Assembly (NCBI RefSeq): GCF_033439725.1
Contig: NW_026944384.1
Coordinates: 372,001 to 436,000 of the forward strand
Direction: 5' to 3'
DNA: 64,000 nt
Origin: Neurospora tetraspora
Taxonomy: Eukaryota; Ascomycota; Sordariomycetes; Sordariales; Sordariaceae
The notes under the pieces are model-generated. The model ran no database searches, was not told the origin of the DNA, and saw nothing but the letters and a program-made list of their open reading frames with translations. Both the position numbers and the translations under genes were made by a program. This document shows, piece by piece, positions 36,822 through 49,100 of this stretch (its first letter is position 1; each line of letters begins with the position of its first letter).

Positions 36822-37044
36822 GCCGCACACTTGAAGGGAAAAAGATTGGCCCAAGGTCCCCGACATGTGCGAGATCCCCGACGAGTGGCAGCAGGGTCTG
36901 AGTGGCAGTCAAGAGATCTTCTTGTTGATGGGCTTCGGATATCCATTGAGTAAAGCAACGCCCTCTTCGTTACTCTACCTCCCAGACTGTGCACCACCCA
37001 TATGATCGGCAGTCTTTCGGTCCCTTCATTTTTGCGGAAGGACG
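36822..37044. other. 3' flank of the PD-(D/E)XK-like gene
   Basis: A short gap up to the start of the downstream MITE, probably including the 3' untranslated region. No specific signal is assigned. Confidence 0.4.
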
Positions 37045-37594
37045 TACTCGTCGGTTAGGTGGGAACGCTTGCAGCCAGCCAACCAACTCTCCTCGTCCCT
37101 CTGAGAGTCGGCTTTTTTACCTATATCTTTCAAGTGGTGTATCTTTCAAGACTTTCAGCTACAACACCACTATTTCTAGTATAATTAACTCAAGAAGACA
37201 TATAGGAGGTAACCTATACTTTGCGTATCTAAGGAATGTTTTTACACAATCCCAAATGTCTAAATAACTTCAGTATTGAATTCAATACTAAGATTAGTAC
37301 AACCCTAACCCTCCCTCGAACAAGTAATAACGGATCACTATAAGGAAGAATTGCAACGGAAAAAAACAATAACAATCCAAAATAACGAATCGCTTCGGGT
37401 ACCGATAGATAGCCCGAGCTGAGACGTATCGAATGAATATCTTTGCACATGGTTTGGTTACATTTTGGTTGAGGGATTCCTTCCAAAGCTTGAAAGATAC
37501 ACGGCTTGAAAGATACAAGTAAAAAAGCCGACTCTCAGAGGGACGAGGAGAGTTGGTTGGCTGGCTGCAAGCGTTCCCACCTAACCGACGAGTA
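37045..37594. mobile_element. MITE with 76-bp perfect terminal inverted repeats
   Basis: 37045-37120 (TACTCGTCGGTTAGGTGGGA...GGCTTTTTTAC) is repeated exactly, inverted, at 37519-37594. Similarity continues inwards for about 35 more bases (ATCTTTCAAG twice in each arm). The inner ~330 bp carry no protein-like ORF. Both ends show TA at the boundary, consistent with TA target duplication as in Tc1/mariner-related non-autonomous elements, though TA could also be part of the inverted repeat. Perfect arms without RIP-type transitions suggest recent insertion or low copy number. It lies about 220 bp downstream of the PD-(D/E)XK-like gene. Confidence 0.88.
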
Positions 37595-40500
37595 AGCGAG
37601 GTGACTAATAGAGACTGAGCGTGCTGGTGAATGAAGTTGTTACTGGGAGTGTTAGTGCCCCTTGAGTAGACGTCAGCATTGTAAGCGTAAACCAGGACGT
37701 TGGCATGCTGGTTTTTCCAGCTCCAGTGACGCCGGGAGCAAGTCCGTGGGCCAGAACACGCCGTTGGCGGCCGTCCATGTTTTCTCTGGGTGGCCGGGAG
37801 CTGACCGCGGTGCCTAGAGCAACGAAACCATACCGCTCCGGGTCAAGCTTGCACCTCGACCTTGGAGGAGAGCTTGACTCCTTGAGTGTCTTCCTTCAAT
37901 TTTACCGGTTGCGGCTCAGCTTGGCTCCAGAACCGATAGAGCCTCGCATTTTGATGTGGTAACGAGCTGTCGATCGGAATCTTGTTAGTCAAAGCATCGA
38001 ACTCGCGAAAGCTTCTGTTTAATGACTTGTCTCCTATTGCTTGCATGATGTGGCCAACTTTCGTCTAACAAGATGATATCAATAGGAGAAGGGATGGATT
38101 CGGACAAGACAGAAATGTGAAGCTCGCCGATGACAGCTCAGCTTGAGGTTGACTTCACGGCTGCACCAGGTCCTCGTGCAATTTGGACTGCGATGAATGA
38201 AAACCACATAGCGGAACTTGCCGCAACGTGCAAAAGTCCACTTCCATAAGCTCAGCACGAACAAAGCGAGTACGACCGAATGGACCTACGACGAACAACA
38301 TTCCCTCCCATACCTTCACAATATTCTTGCCCTCTGTTCAGCCCTTACTGTGGTCGTCAGCGTGACACCATATTCCTCCTTCAAAGCAACAAACCAACAA
38401 GGTGCCTCTTGTCCGAGTCAATATCATTGTCTCGTCAAAATTGACCAGGAAGCATCTAGTCCGAGATGCTGCTGCGTCCTGCCCATATGATTCTGACTCG
38501 CTTCAAGGCATTCAAGACTTTGGCTTCGAGATTTGGAACAACTTGACTAACCGCAAACAAGGAAAAAAGCGAGTAAAAAAATATCTGAACGAACCGATAA
38601 CCTCACAGAAACCAGGAACAGAAGAGACAGACTCACGTATTTACCAACACCAACCCGCCTCCCCGTCAGAGGCCCATCTTCCCTCCGGAAAGTGTCGAAC
38701 CGGTACTGGTCAGCTCCAACTCACCCCCCTGGCGACGTTAGTTTCCCAGGCTCCCGTGCCAGGAGAGCGAGACCCGGGACCGATCATGGAAACATGGATG
38801 ATGCTTCGTCGGAGCGGAGGATGTCGGCGTGGCTAGATGGGATAGGTGTTTTGGTCGAAGGCGGTGCTTGTCTATCTGATCACTGGCTCAGGTGTCGGAA
38901 AATCATGGCAGTCGACGCTGTTGTGAATCGAACATGGAGTGTGTCAGTGGATAACATGTTCAGATTGGACTACATGGAAGCAGAGCAGTTACCCGCTTGG
39001 CTATCGGTCCGTTAGTTCAGATGTTTTGTTGTGCTAGGGGCTTGGGGAAGGCAGTTAAGAAGTCGATGTGTGGGTAGGAAGGGAGAAGTCATGTGTTTGG
39101 CGTGAGTTTGAGGATGCTCGTGAGGGCAGTTACGGGTGAGAAGTTGTGTAACAGAGTCAGGAAGAGCGAGAAGGTTCACGACCTTGAGTAGGGCAGTCAC
39201 TCGCCCAGCCTACCTCTACTCGTCATGGCTGTGGCCAATGACCGAGTCACAGGGTCAAAGGCGATTGCTGTTTCTGGAAGACGTGATGTGGCTATAGAGG
39301 TACACGATCTGGGCTGAACCCTTCCCTCAAGAGCAGTTGCGGGCGAACCTCCGTGTAACGCGACCAACGATGACGATGTCGAACAAGGCAGCTATCCTCT
39401 TGACCAGAGTATCTCTCCCATCTGAGTCCGTTCAGACCTTTATCGTACGACCTGACAGACACAGAGAAAGGAAGTCAAGAGCCTCTACTCGTCAACATTC
39501 AGTCACTCAGGCTCCATTGGGCAAGGGTCAGGGCTCATGGAAGAACTGCCCTGACCATAGAGGTCCCCAATATGATACCTCTATACTTCATTCCCTCGAA
39601 GGCAGTCACGCTCGACACACTGCCTTATTAGGAGGCCAAGAAACGGGCATATGGCGTGTTGTGAAACATCGTGACCTTTGCGGGACAGGGATGGGATGGG
39701 TTGGAGAGCGGGAACAGATAAGGGAGTTGGAGAATGACGAGGAAGGAACGATGAGTGTACGATACTGCTGAGAAGACATCATGTTAAACCTAACAATAAG
39801 CAAATTGAGGAACGAGAATCTTCACGTTGGAAAGTGAAATGACACCAAGTGGCCCAACAAGATGTTGCAAACACAATCATGGCCGCGGTGAACGGATATT
39901 TATGGCATGGGCAACAATGAGTGCATACAATGATAGTGGCAATGGAGATGGAGAATTCAAGCTCGACTGAACACATGCAAATGCAAAGTTGGAGAATACG
40001 AACATTTTTAATTATCATTAGGTCTTCGTTTTGCAACCTCCAGATTTCTTAGATTGTTGACATGAGAGATAGCATGACAGCGTGAAAAAAACGATGTAAG
40101 TCAACATGTGGTGTAAAGAAAGACAAAACTTGACATGGAGCACAGATCACCCAAATATTGGGGTTCTACCTCGTTTGTGACCACATTGCAATTGGAAATG
40201 CCATTCTGGAGTGTTGTTGGGCAAAAACCCTCATTTCTTCCGATGTAAAGATTGATTATGTCTGTGGTCATGCTTCCATGTTAGGCTTGGAAATCGCAGG
40301 TTCTTTGCTACCTAGTGTTCGATGTCTTCAAGCAAGTGCTACACGTCAGGACGAATAACAATCGAAAAACACACGCAGACACAACGGAGAAAGGTGATAG
40401 GGTGGTAAAGGAAATGAACACAATCGGGAGGCCCAGAATATTTGGTTCAAACAATGTTCAGTTTCTGACAGTGAAGAGCTCAAGACAGACTGGGCAGTGA

Positions 40501-40743
40501 TAAGTGCAACAAACAATATAACAAATAATCAGCTTTATTGGGTATCAATGCTCCTACTCCTTATGCTATCTGTCCGTCTTTACCCATGCGTCCTAAACGC
40601 TGTGACCGGAAAAAAGAGAAGTAAACGATAATCGTCATGCCCCTTAAACGCCAACAAACAATGATGCTACTGAATCACAACGTTCCCGCTTCCTAATAAC
40701 GTATTACTGGTGAGCATGCCCTAGCAGACCCCGTATCGCATGC
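37595..40743. other. Intergenic region without a supported gene
   Basis: About 3.1 kb. ORFs here (for example 38402-38836 and 39337-39771, both +) show no domain-like features. Words of the type GGCAGTTAC/GGCAGTCAC recur between 39,050 and 39,620, perhaps an old degenerate repeat. The final 200 bases are the 3' flank of the TAF11 gene. Confidence 0.4.
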
Positions 40744-42011
40744 TCAGCGGAAGATCCTCCTGCCACCAGTCCGCGTTGGGAACCTCTCGACACCATTCTG
40801 CTGCTGCTGATGCCAAATCAGCTGCATACCGACACCACCACCCTCGAAGCTCATCTTATAGCGACGCAGAGCCTCACGGAGATGTTCCGGACGGAGGGGA
40901 CCGCGACGATCGTCCCGCTCCTTCTCCTGCTGGGAAGCGTCGGGCATGTTCTCGTCGCTCTTCTCGGCCGCTGCATCTGCACCCTCTTTGTTCTCGCCGT
41001 TTGTGCGGCTACTGCTTCCCTGTGTCTGCGACTGCCCTTGTCCTTCGCCGCCTGGATTGTTGGAAGCAGCCGCGTGAGGTGTCGCCGGCGGACTAGGCAA
41101 ATCCGTCTGTTTCTCGCCCGTCTTCTCAATCCACTCTGCTTGCACACGACGTGCGCCCTCGATGATGTCGCCGATGAAAACCTTGGCTACCGCTCGCATG
41201 CCGATAACCACGTTTTCTGTAACGGACTGGGAGATGGTTGCGTTTATCAACTGTTGTCGGCAAAGTCAGCAGACATCCCTAAGCGCCCAGGAACGAAGAA
41301 CAACAACAAAAAACATACCCTCCTAACACCAGCCTTACTCAAATTCGCCGCCCTCCAATTCTCAAACCGATCAAACTGATCCGGCGAAAACGCATTAATC
41401 AGCATTCCCCTCTGCCTATGCTCCTCCTCCTTCTGTTCTTTCGTCAACGTATCCGCCGTAGCCGCCACCTCCGTCGGCCCTTCATCATCATCCTGATCCT
41501 CCTGTCCCTGTCCACCTGCACCCTCCTTCCCGCCCGCAGCGCTCTTAGCACCTCTTCCAACCGTCGACCCACCAACCTCACTAGGCGGCGCTGTCCCAGG
41601 CTTCCCAGAGGTCCCGGCAACAACACTAGGCGTCTGCTCCCTCGCCTTCTCCGCTTTGCTTTTGCGGCCACGCTTCTTCTTCGGCGGACCAGCAGGCACG
41701 GTAGGGGCTGCGCTCGCAGCCGCGCTGCCGACGCTCTGGGCTGTGCCGCTGACGTAGGACATGGCGTCTATGTCGACTGAGGGGGAGCGCGCGCCGCCGG
41801 GGGCTTCGTCGGGCGGGAACGAGGTTTGGCGTAAGGGGTGGGCAGAGCCGATGGACATGACGGAGCCTTTGCGGCGCTTCATATTGGGCGAGGGACCGGC
41901 GCCGTCGGCGGCGCGTTTCTTGGAGAGGGAGGAGGTGGTGAGGGAGGGGAGGTGCGGTGGGGAGCGGGCGCCGCCGGGGAAGGAGTAGTTGTTGTGGGGT
42001 GGTGAGGCCAT
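40744..42011 (-). CDS. taf11: TFIID subunit TAF11 (histone-fold protein)
   Basis: Two exons on the minus strand, 42011-41319 and 41250-40744, with a 68-bp intron (GTATGT...AACAG), encode 399 residues. The first ~200 residues are a disordered fungal extension rich in Pro/Ser/Ala with basic patches (PPKKKRGRKSKAEKAREQ). The TAF11 (hTAFII28-like) histone fold begins at ~200: INAFSPDQFDRFENWRAANL, then after the splice INATISQSVTENVVIGMRAV and FIGDIIEGARRVQ. A low-complexity insertion separates this from the last fold element, GPLRPEHLREALRRYK. The splice falls within the histone fold and restores its known order. The family pairs with TAF13 in lobe A of TFIID and binds TBP. An in-frame upstream ATG exists at 42314, but the intervening sequence looks like leader, so I chose 42011. 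Confidence 0.92.
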
Positions 42012-43466
42012 GGTGGTGGATGGGGATGTGGTTGTCGGGGTGGTTGAGGTAGGTAAGTGTTGCGGATTCGCTGGGCGAGCTGGGCGGATTGCAGTGGTCA
42101 AGCTTGGTTGACGGAGCGGAGACCGCTCTGTGACGGGTCGATGTTGTATATTGATTTGAGAGTGAGTTGTCAAAAGTAAGACTCGGCAGCGCGTAAGGTT
42201 TGGATCGTCGATGACGGAGCGGGCCGTGGTTCGTTGTTGGCGGCGAGCTGATGGCGAGTTTGGTTGTTGGTCGAAATGCCGTTGGACGGGCAAGTTCTTT
42301 GTCGCGGTTGACAATTGACATGCGGTGCTGCGCGGTACGTTACACGTAATTACTGCAATTGCAACCCGTGGTCACGTGGAGTGTGGGGCATCTGCGGTGA
42401 CGGGCAACGGGCAACCTCCAGCTGTTTGAGCGTTGCCTGTCAATTCTGCAGAAGCTGAAACATCAATACCCAAAGTTCCAGATTAACCTTCACCGATAGC
42501 GTTGAGCCGCTTTAGGTTCCTGTCGTTCGGATGATGGGCGTCTGACTGTCTTTCCACCAGCCAAAGCGCTTTGCCTCCGGGAGCGGACGGGAGTGTGCAA
42601 AATCTACATCCTTTGATCCTTTTGTTTATCCGACGATTCTAGTGTACTCCAGGTACGAGTGTCGTGGTAAGGTCTTCACCAGGACCCAACTATGTAGTAC
42701 ACAAGTAACCGGCCCCGTTAAAAACACTCTGTGGAACCATCACCCGAACCTTAAAACGACCCTTTGTGATTCACTTGATGCCTTCCTTGGCAACCGTTGA
42801 CCCCATGAAGCTTGTTTGAATGTCAGACCATGCACCGACTCGACAGAAATGCACGATGCGGTCGCAGTGACAAACTGGTTTGCGGCCCTTGACCAGATCA
42901 AGTGGCAAAAGTGAAACAAACGGATTCCATCATCCAAACCCGAACATCGCTCATCGAGACCGCCGTTCATCCACGGTGAATCCACATTGAACCCCGACGA
43001 GCCCCGTTTCGTCCCCAGAATCAGTCCAGAACGCAGGCTCTGCCCTGCAGCGAAGTTGACGTCAACGGCGATAAGATAAGACTAATAGGCCTGGTTGGGT
43101 CTAGCGCGTCTAGATCCCCAAAAACTGTTGGTTGCCCTCCTGGAATCGGCGCTCAAAATCTCCACTCCTCCGCCTCCAGCCGTCCAAGTCCCCGATTTTA
43201 TTTTCCCTTCTTCCCTGGACCAACGAAACATTCGAGTTGCCGCAAGAGTCAGGACTTTCCTTGACCACCCACCCCACCATACTTTTATACTCGACAAGGC
43301 CCATCTTGTCGCAACCCATTGCAAGAGTCACGCCTGGCAATTGACTTCCTTCTTGCCTTTCCTTCTTTCCTCCACGCAACCAATTGCTACCGAAACACCA
43401 CCCTTTATCACCACCCTTTATCACCCTATACCTACCACTTACCATCTACCACACAACACATTCACA
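42012..43466. promoter_or_regulatory. Divergent promoter region between TAF11 and GTP cyclohydrolase I
   Basis: About 1.45 kb separates the two divergent start codons. It holds the leaders of both genes. The plus-strand leader is CA/CT-rich near 43,370-43,460, with repeated CACCACCCTTTATCACC words. No gene is supported in it. Specific sites are not assigned. Confidence 0.45.
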
Positions 43467-44426
43467 ATGGCCCAAGAGACGACACGCGACGACTCCGACA
43501 GCCCCTCGGGCTCCGTCGTTTCCCCCATCGCCAACGGCACCAACAAGAAGGACAAGAAGAGCAGCAAGGACAAGTCCAGCAGCAGCAAGAAGCGCGCTCT
43601 CTCGAGCGGCGAGAGGCGATCCAGCGTCAGCAAGCCCGCCCGCGACCCGTCCGACAAGCCCGAAGAGTCGCCCTCCAAGAAAAAGAAGAGAAAGACCTCC
43701 TCTACCGCCGCCGCGGTCGCCGCTCCCCCCACCATCACCGAAGAAGTCTCCCCATCCACCTCCGTGACCCGCTCCCCTTCGCCCGTCATCGACTTCGACG
43801 GACTAAGTCGCCCTTCGCGCGGCACCCGCGAGCGTCTCGAGGAGACCGAAGCCCAAAAGCAGGAGCGCCTAGACAAGATGAAGGGCGCCGTCCGCACCCT
43901 GCTCGAATGCCTCGGCGAGGACCCGGACCGCGAAGGTCTCCTAGCCACGCCTGAGCGCTACGCCAAGGCCATGCTCTTCCTGACAAAGGGCTACCAGGAG
44001 AACGTGCGCGACATCGTCAACGGGGCCATCTTCCAGGAGGGCCACAACGAGATGGTGATCGTCAAGGACATTGAGGTCTTTTCCATGTGCGAGCATCATC
44101 TGGTTCCGTTTACGGGCAAGATGCATATCGGGTACATCCCCAGTAACGCGGTGATCGGGATTAGCAAGCTGCCGCGGATTGCGGAGCTGTTTGCGCGCCG
44201 GCTGCAGATTCAGGAGCGGTTGACCAAGGAGGTGGCGAATGCTATTATGGAAATTCTCAAGCCCCAGGGTGTCGCGGTTGTCATGGAGAGCAGCCATTTG
44301 TGCATGGTCATGAGAGGTGTCGAGAAGACGACGAGCAGTACCATTACCAGCTGTGTCTTGGGGTGCTTTGAGTCGAGGGAGAAGACGAGGCTCGAGTTCT
44401 TGAGCTTGATTGGCGTCAACCGTTAA
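43467..44426 (+). CDS. GTP cyclohydrolase I
   Basis: A single exon of 319 residues catalysing GTP to 7,8-dihydroneopterin triphosphate, the first step of folate and pterin synthesis. The first ~115 residues are a Ser/Lys-rich disordered extension. The catalytic core from ~130 has [58 protein letters not shown] and [19 protein letters not shown]. Zinc ligands are visible as Cys208, His211 (in CEHH) and Cys279 (in HLCM). The C-terminus [10 protein letters not shown] is complete. The start at 43467 (TTCACAATGG) is chosen because the frame upstream to 43095 reads like untranslated leader. The gene is convergent with dTMP kinase downstream. Function is secure from the motifs. Confidence 0.96.
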   Translation: MAQETTRDDSDSPSGSVVSPIANGTNKKDKKSSKDKSSSSKKRALSSGERRSSVSKPARDPSDKPEESPSKKKKRKTSSTAAAVAAPPTITEEVSPSTSVTRSPSPVIDFDGLSRPSRGTRERLEETEAQKQERLDKMKGAVRTLLECLGEDPDREGLLATPERYAKAMLFLTKGYQENVRDIVNGAIFQEGHNEMVIVKDIEVFSMCEHHLVPFTGKMHIGYIPSNAVIGISKLPRIAELFARRLQIQERLTKEVANAIMEILKPQGVAVVMESSHLCMVMRGVEKTTSSTITSCVLGCFESREKTRLEFLSLIGVNR

Positions 44427-45144
44427 GCTTTTGGCTGGCTTTCAGAGTTTTTAAAAGGCAGAGCAGAAGGGCAATCGTTCTTCTTCCGGATATATCCCGT
44501 TAGTCGAGCGCGGCATATTCTGGCTGGGGACACTGGTTTCAACAAAAGAGAAGGGAAAAGGGAAAAGGAGGAAAAGTACAAAAAGGGACTGGGATTTTAA
44601 CACACACCAAGGATCTGCCTCAACGGCGAGCCATTTTTTCACATCTGTCTTTGGAGCATGCAAACATTTTTGCATCAAATCTGGCGTTCAAGGGGGGTTT
44701 CACCCGGACAAAAATCATAACAGCGAGGATCTCAACATCAAGGTGGGCGGCGAAAATTCTTTTCTCATTACCAAAACGTGGCTGGCTGGCATGTCTTCTT
44801 GTCTATATAATCACATCTTCATATCCCCTTTGTCGTTCGGCATGTTGGTTGCTTTCAACATAATGCATCAACATTTTCTCTCCATCGTTGGACGACGCTT
44901 CACAAGGATATTGCAGTTTTGGAAGAGAAGAAAGGAAGAGATGGTTTGACACTTATACTATCGGCGGGATGCACATAGATCTCTTAGACAATGAAGTAGA
45001 TCCACTCAACTCATTACTGCGTGGTCCATCGCGAATGATCGCGGTCAAATGGACGCGTTATTCTCATTCCCGTCCATACTTCATGGCCAATACGTGATAT
45101 CCAGAAACCAAACTCCCAAACGCCAACACCACTGCTCATCCGCA
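44427..45144. other. Convergent 3' region between GTP cyclohydrolase I and dTMP kinase
   Basis: About 720 bases shared by the 3' ends of two converging genes. A-rich and GGGAAAAGG-type runs occur near 44,555. No gene is supported. Confidence 0.45.
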
Positions 45145-46196
45145 TCACAACACCCTCCTAGCAACCTTCCCAACCTCCCCCCTCTCCACCGCCTCCACCC
45201 GCGCACTCACCACCTTCCACACCTCCTCCGCCACCTCCTCCACGCTCGCGCTCGCATCAACAACATGCAAATCCTCCTCCTCCTGCCTAAACGCATACTC
45301 CCTGTCAATATGCTGACCGCCCGCGGCTCCAGCTAGGGGCGTTGGCGCACCAACCGCCACCTCTTCCATCTCCGTTGGCCCTTCGGCGAGCATGACCGCT
45401 TCCCTCTTATTTACCTCCCCATCCCCTTTTCCACCCGTCCCAGCACCACCCAGAGCCCCAACACCACCAACAGGCACCGTCACCGTCCCTACCCTCCCCA
45501 GTGACAATCCCCAGAACAACTCCCTTACTCGTCGTTGCATCTCCGCTTTTTCGTAGAGCTCGTGGCCCCACCCGCCGCGCAAGCGCGCTTGTTCTTCGTC
45601 TAGGTCTAGGAAGAGAACCAGGTCGGGACGCGGGAGACCGATTTCGGGGGCGCGCGCCCAGGATAAAGAGAGGGAGGGGTTTTGTTTCGCGGCGGAGTAG
45701 ACGATGCCGGAGTGGTAGTAGCGGTCGAGGAGGAGGGTGGTGCCCTGCGCTAGTTCTGAGGTAATCGTTTTTCTGTTTATTAGACTTGTTAGTCTTCATT
45801 TGGTGTCTGTCGGTGCACAATGGGGACAAACAAAGGAGGAACGGAGGAACGAGGAAATAAGGGAGGGAGAAGAGGAAAAGAAGAGGACATAAAAAACAAG
45901 AACTTTACTTACACAGCCTCCCACCGATTCGCACTGAACAGCAAGTGAATAACATGATCATCCATTTGCGCCTGGGACTTGAGGTACGAATCGATCATCT
46001 GGCCGATGGGCGTGGTTCGGTCGGGAAATCGCATGGTCTTGACTTTCTTCCCGGCTTTGAGGAAGCGTTCCTCTAAAAGCTTGACTTGGGTTGTTTTGCC
46101 GCTGCGGTCGAGGCCTTCGACGACTATTAGGGCGCCGCGGGCGATGTTGTTGCCGCCATACTGGGTGGTTGGTGTTGGGTCGGTTTGGGTGGCCAT
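45145..46196 (-). CDS. Thymidylate (dTMP) kinase with a Gly-rich insertion
   Basis: Two exons on the minus strand, 46196-45913 and 45772-45145, with a 140-bp intron (GTAAGT...AACAG), encode 303 residues. The enzyme phosphorylates dTMP to dTDP (yeast CDC8 family). Visible motifs are the P-loop EGLDRSGKTTQ (~27-37), FPDRTTPIGQMIDSYL, HLLFSANRWEAV ending exon 1, and LLLDRYYHSGIVYSAAK with the DRY motif in exon 2. PDLVLFLDL follows, then YEKAEMQRRVRELFW in the lid region. About 65 residues of Gly/Val/Glu-rich sequence are then inserted before DREYAFRQEEEDLHVVDAS, which explains the length of 303 against about 216 in yeast. The start at 46196 leaves a short N-terminus before the P-loop strand. The insertion is in frame and lacks intron signals, so it is probably translated. 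Confidence 0.92.
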
Positions 46197-49100
46197 TGTG
46201 TGGTGTGCTTCCGGGGTTATGCGTGTGTGAGGTGTCAATTGATCTTGAGACAGACTGAAGGGATGATTGACAAGTAGTTTAGAGGGTGGAACTGGAAGAT
46301 TGGATTGAATTGATGGGAGTGTTGATGCGATGACGGGAGGGGGCCGTGATGGACTCGAAGCTCTTATCGGCGAGATAAGATGACGGAGTGGGACAGCAAG
46401 GTTCGCGGGGTGGAAGCTGCAGTTGTAAGTGGACAATGGGGGAAGGTGCGCACTGTCTCAGGTCAGCTCACAGCGCTGTAGGGCAGGCAGTGCGCCTGCC
46501 GTGGGTAGGTTGTTGATGGGCAGGTGACAGAAAAGTGCTGCGATATGTCTCGCAGCTGCCAACCTTGCACGCTTTGTGACCGGGCATCATAATATTTCCA
46601 CTTTGGGTTGCGACTTCCTTCAACGCCTAGGAGACGCGGTGATGGTGGGCACGGTTTTCAGATTAGAGATCTTTCTGTTTTTGAAAGATTTCATCTTTCT
46701 ACAGACGCATTTTCTCTCTGGTCATCTGTCCATCACCAATTCGTTCATGTCGACCTTGAAGACCTAAAGTTCCACGAAACATCCGGCCTCCAGCTTCGAG
46801 CTTGGCGATACCAGTTCGCGCTCAAGTAACGGTTGAACCAGGACCCCATTTCACCAAGCCTGGAATTCCCATGGAAAAAGACCTGTACTCCGAATTTGGA
46901 CTGAACATGTGTCGCAAAAGTTCAGTTTGGTGATGAACGTCACACCTCGACAGACTCTCGTGGGTACCTGGCACGCAACTTGACTGCTTTGCTTGATGCT
47001 TATCCTTCTGTCACTGGAGCAAAACTTGTCCCTTTCAAGTCGCATGCAGTCCGGAAACTGTTGATATGACCCCCCAATGTTGGGACATGATCCCAAGTGG
47101 GAAAGCACTTCAACACATTTCGGATACTTGGAGCCGTTCGAGCCGTTGAACCCGTTCTGTCCCCGAGTGCGGACCAAGTACAGAATTCAAGCAATGTTTA
47201 AGTACCCAAAGTTGATGGAGGCAACCACAAAACGATCTCTTACCCACCTCCCCATGCCATGCATTTTCAGATCATTTTGGCTGCTTATGAGTGGTTGAAA
47301 ATATCCAACTCCTTGCTGGAAATGTCCCTGTGCAGTTCATCAGGCCTTCGTCACCCTCCGGCATTCTTCGAAACCATCATCAGTACGAGCCAAGTCCGAC
47401 AGCGTCGATCCACTGATCATGAACATTGAGTTGCAGTGGGAGAACCTTTGAGGTTTGGTGTCTTGGGCTATGAACTGAGCAAGTCTTTGCATTGGTCACC
47501 ATGCTGGGCTATCATCCATCCTCCCAGGGCCTTCCTTGTCATACCGGGTAAGCGTCAAATCTGCGATGTCCTGCATGAAAACTGCCGCTGACAAGGCCTA
47601 GATTTTGCGCCGGCGTATTTTCAGTGTCCTTCTCCTCACCCGTCGGCCCTACGGCCATGACGTGTCTTGAGATGACCACCGTGAAGGACATGCGAGGTCG
47701 TAGACTTGATGATTTCAAGTCATCGACCGGGACTTCGACGAGAAGGACGCAGATAACATGCCCTTTGGTTGCCCGCCCATTGAACGAGAATTGGCGACGA
47801 TAACACCGACTGGCTCGAGGCTCCCCAGCCGGAGACGCTCTGCAAAAGGATCTCGGCAACCAAGACAGGCGACCTAGCTCACCCACTGCCCTAGCTGTGG
47901 GTACGCCATCCTGCAGCGATCCAGGCCTTACTTCCCACCTCCCGACAGCGTCATGAGTGCCCGAGTGTCAACCACGTGGTACTATCTGTCAGTTCTCCCC
48001 GCTTGTGCCTAACCGTCAAGAGCATCAGCTTGCGCAGGAGGGCCGATACGCTGGTTTACAGGCGGAGATCAGTCTGAGATGCTGGGATTCGCCACCGGAA
48101 ATAGGACTCTCGCATCCAGATAGACCAGGCGACGAAAGACGTCCATCCACGCTCAATATTCATGCATCTGTCGACCACCACCGTCGAGCTGAAGGACTGT
48201 GTGCTGCGATCACAGTCTCTGTCTCGCTTCGTGGCACGTCTCCAGTTGACTGTTCCAGCTGCTTCTGGACTTCGGGAGAGATATCATCTGCTCCAGCCAC
48301 TTTCAATACGTGACTGAAGTAATGAAACTGCCTCAGGAGAGCTTTGGGCATCATCACATCTGAGCTACAGGACGAGGAGACGAGAAAATCGACATCAAAG
48401 CTCACTTGAACCAGCATGGAGCTTCTACAGAGGACAAGGAAGCTTCAGCAGAGGTGCCACGAAGCCCAGATCGCATAGAGATGCTGCTGCGAGGCTTATC
48501 ACACCGGCCCAGACGTGCATTCTGAGTGAGCGAGCCATGTCCCCGGGAACGCTAACCGGGGGTTGCCAGGTGGTACGAGATGGCTTGAGTGGGCGCTTCT
48601 GTCATCACTGCTTTGCATACAACCACCGCGGGGAAGTGAGAGTGCTGTAGCGGTTGGCTTGCATGATGCCCCTTTGCCCCCCGGAGTTGAGTTGGATCGT
48701 CTGACGCTGGCATCATCTCTAGCCTTACCCACGAGTGCTGGGAGCGACCGTTACAGTACAAGCAGATGTTAAGGGGAAACTCGGGCCTACAACTTTGCTT
48801 CTCGGATACAGTCAAGCTCGCGAACACGGGAGTACTCGAAACTTCGCTGTCATTGCTAGAGAGGGCATTCAGGGGCGGCCTTCTGCTTGATCACGGTGAG
48901 GGTTAGGGTTGTATTACATTGCGCCTCCATCCCCTCGAACATGTCACCAGGAGACAAACACTGCGAAGTTCGCCCGTCTTTTTCATAAGAATCCGCATGA
49001 TAAACAGGCCCGATATGGCATTAATGTCCTTCTACTACATGAAGTTTGGCTTCTTTCACGAAAGGACAACTCAAGTTCGAACGAAGTCCAACCGAAGAGC

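Noticed and set aside
39050-39620. Recurring GGCAGTTAC-type words, possible CRISPR-like array
   Set aside because: Spacing is irregular and copies are imperfect, and CRISPR is not expected in a fungal nuclear genome.
42012-42314. Upstream in-frame start for TAF11 at 42314
   Set aside because: The added ~100 residues are basic and leader-like, and the ATG at 42011 begins the conserved-looking protein.
43095-43466. N-terminal extension of GTP cyclohydrolase I to 43095
   Set aside because: The extra sequence reads like untranslated leader (HPP/TTLYHP-type composition), and the ATG at 43467 has good context.
48898-48910. Telomere-like GGGTTAGGGTT
   Set aside because: Fewer than two full TTAGGG units. 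A similar short match occurs inside the MITE at about 37,302-37,313. Not evidence of a telomere or fusion.
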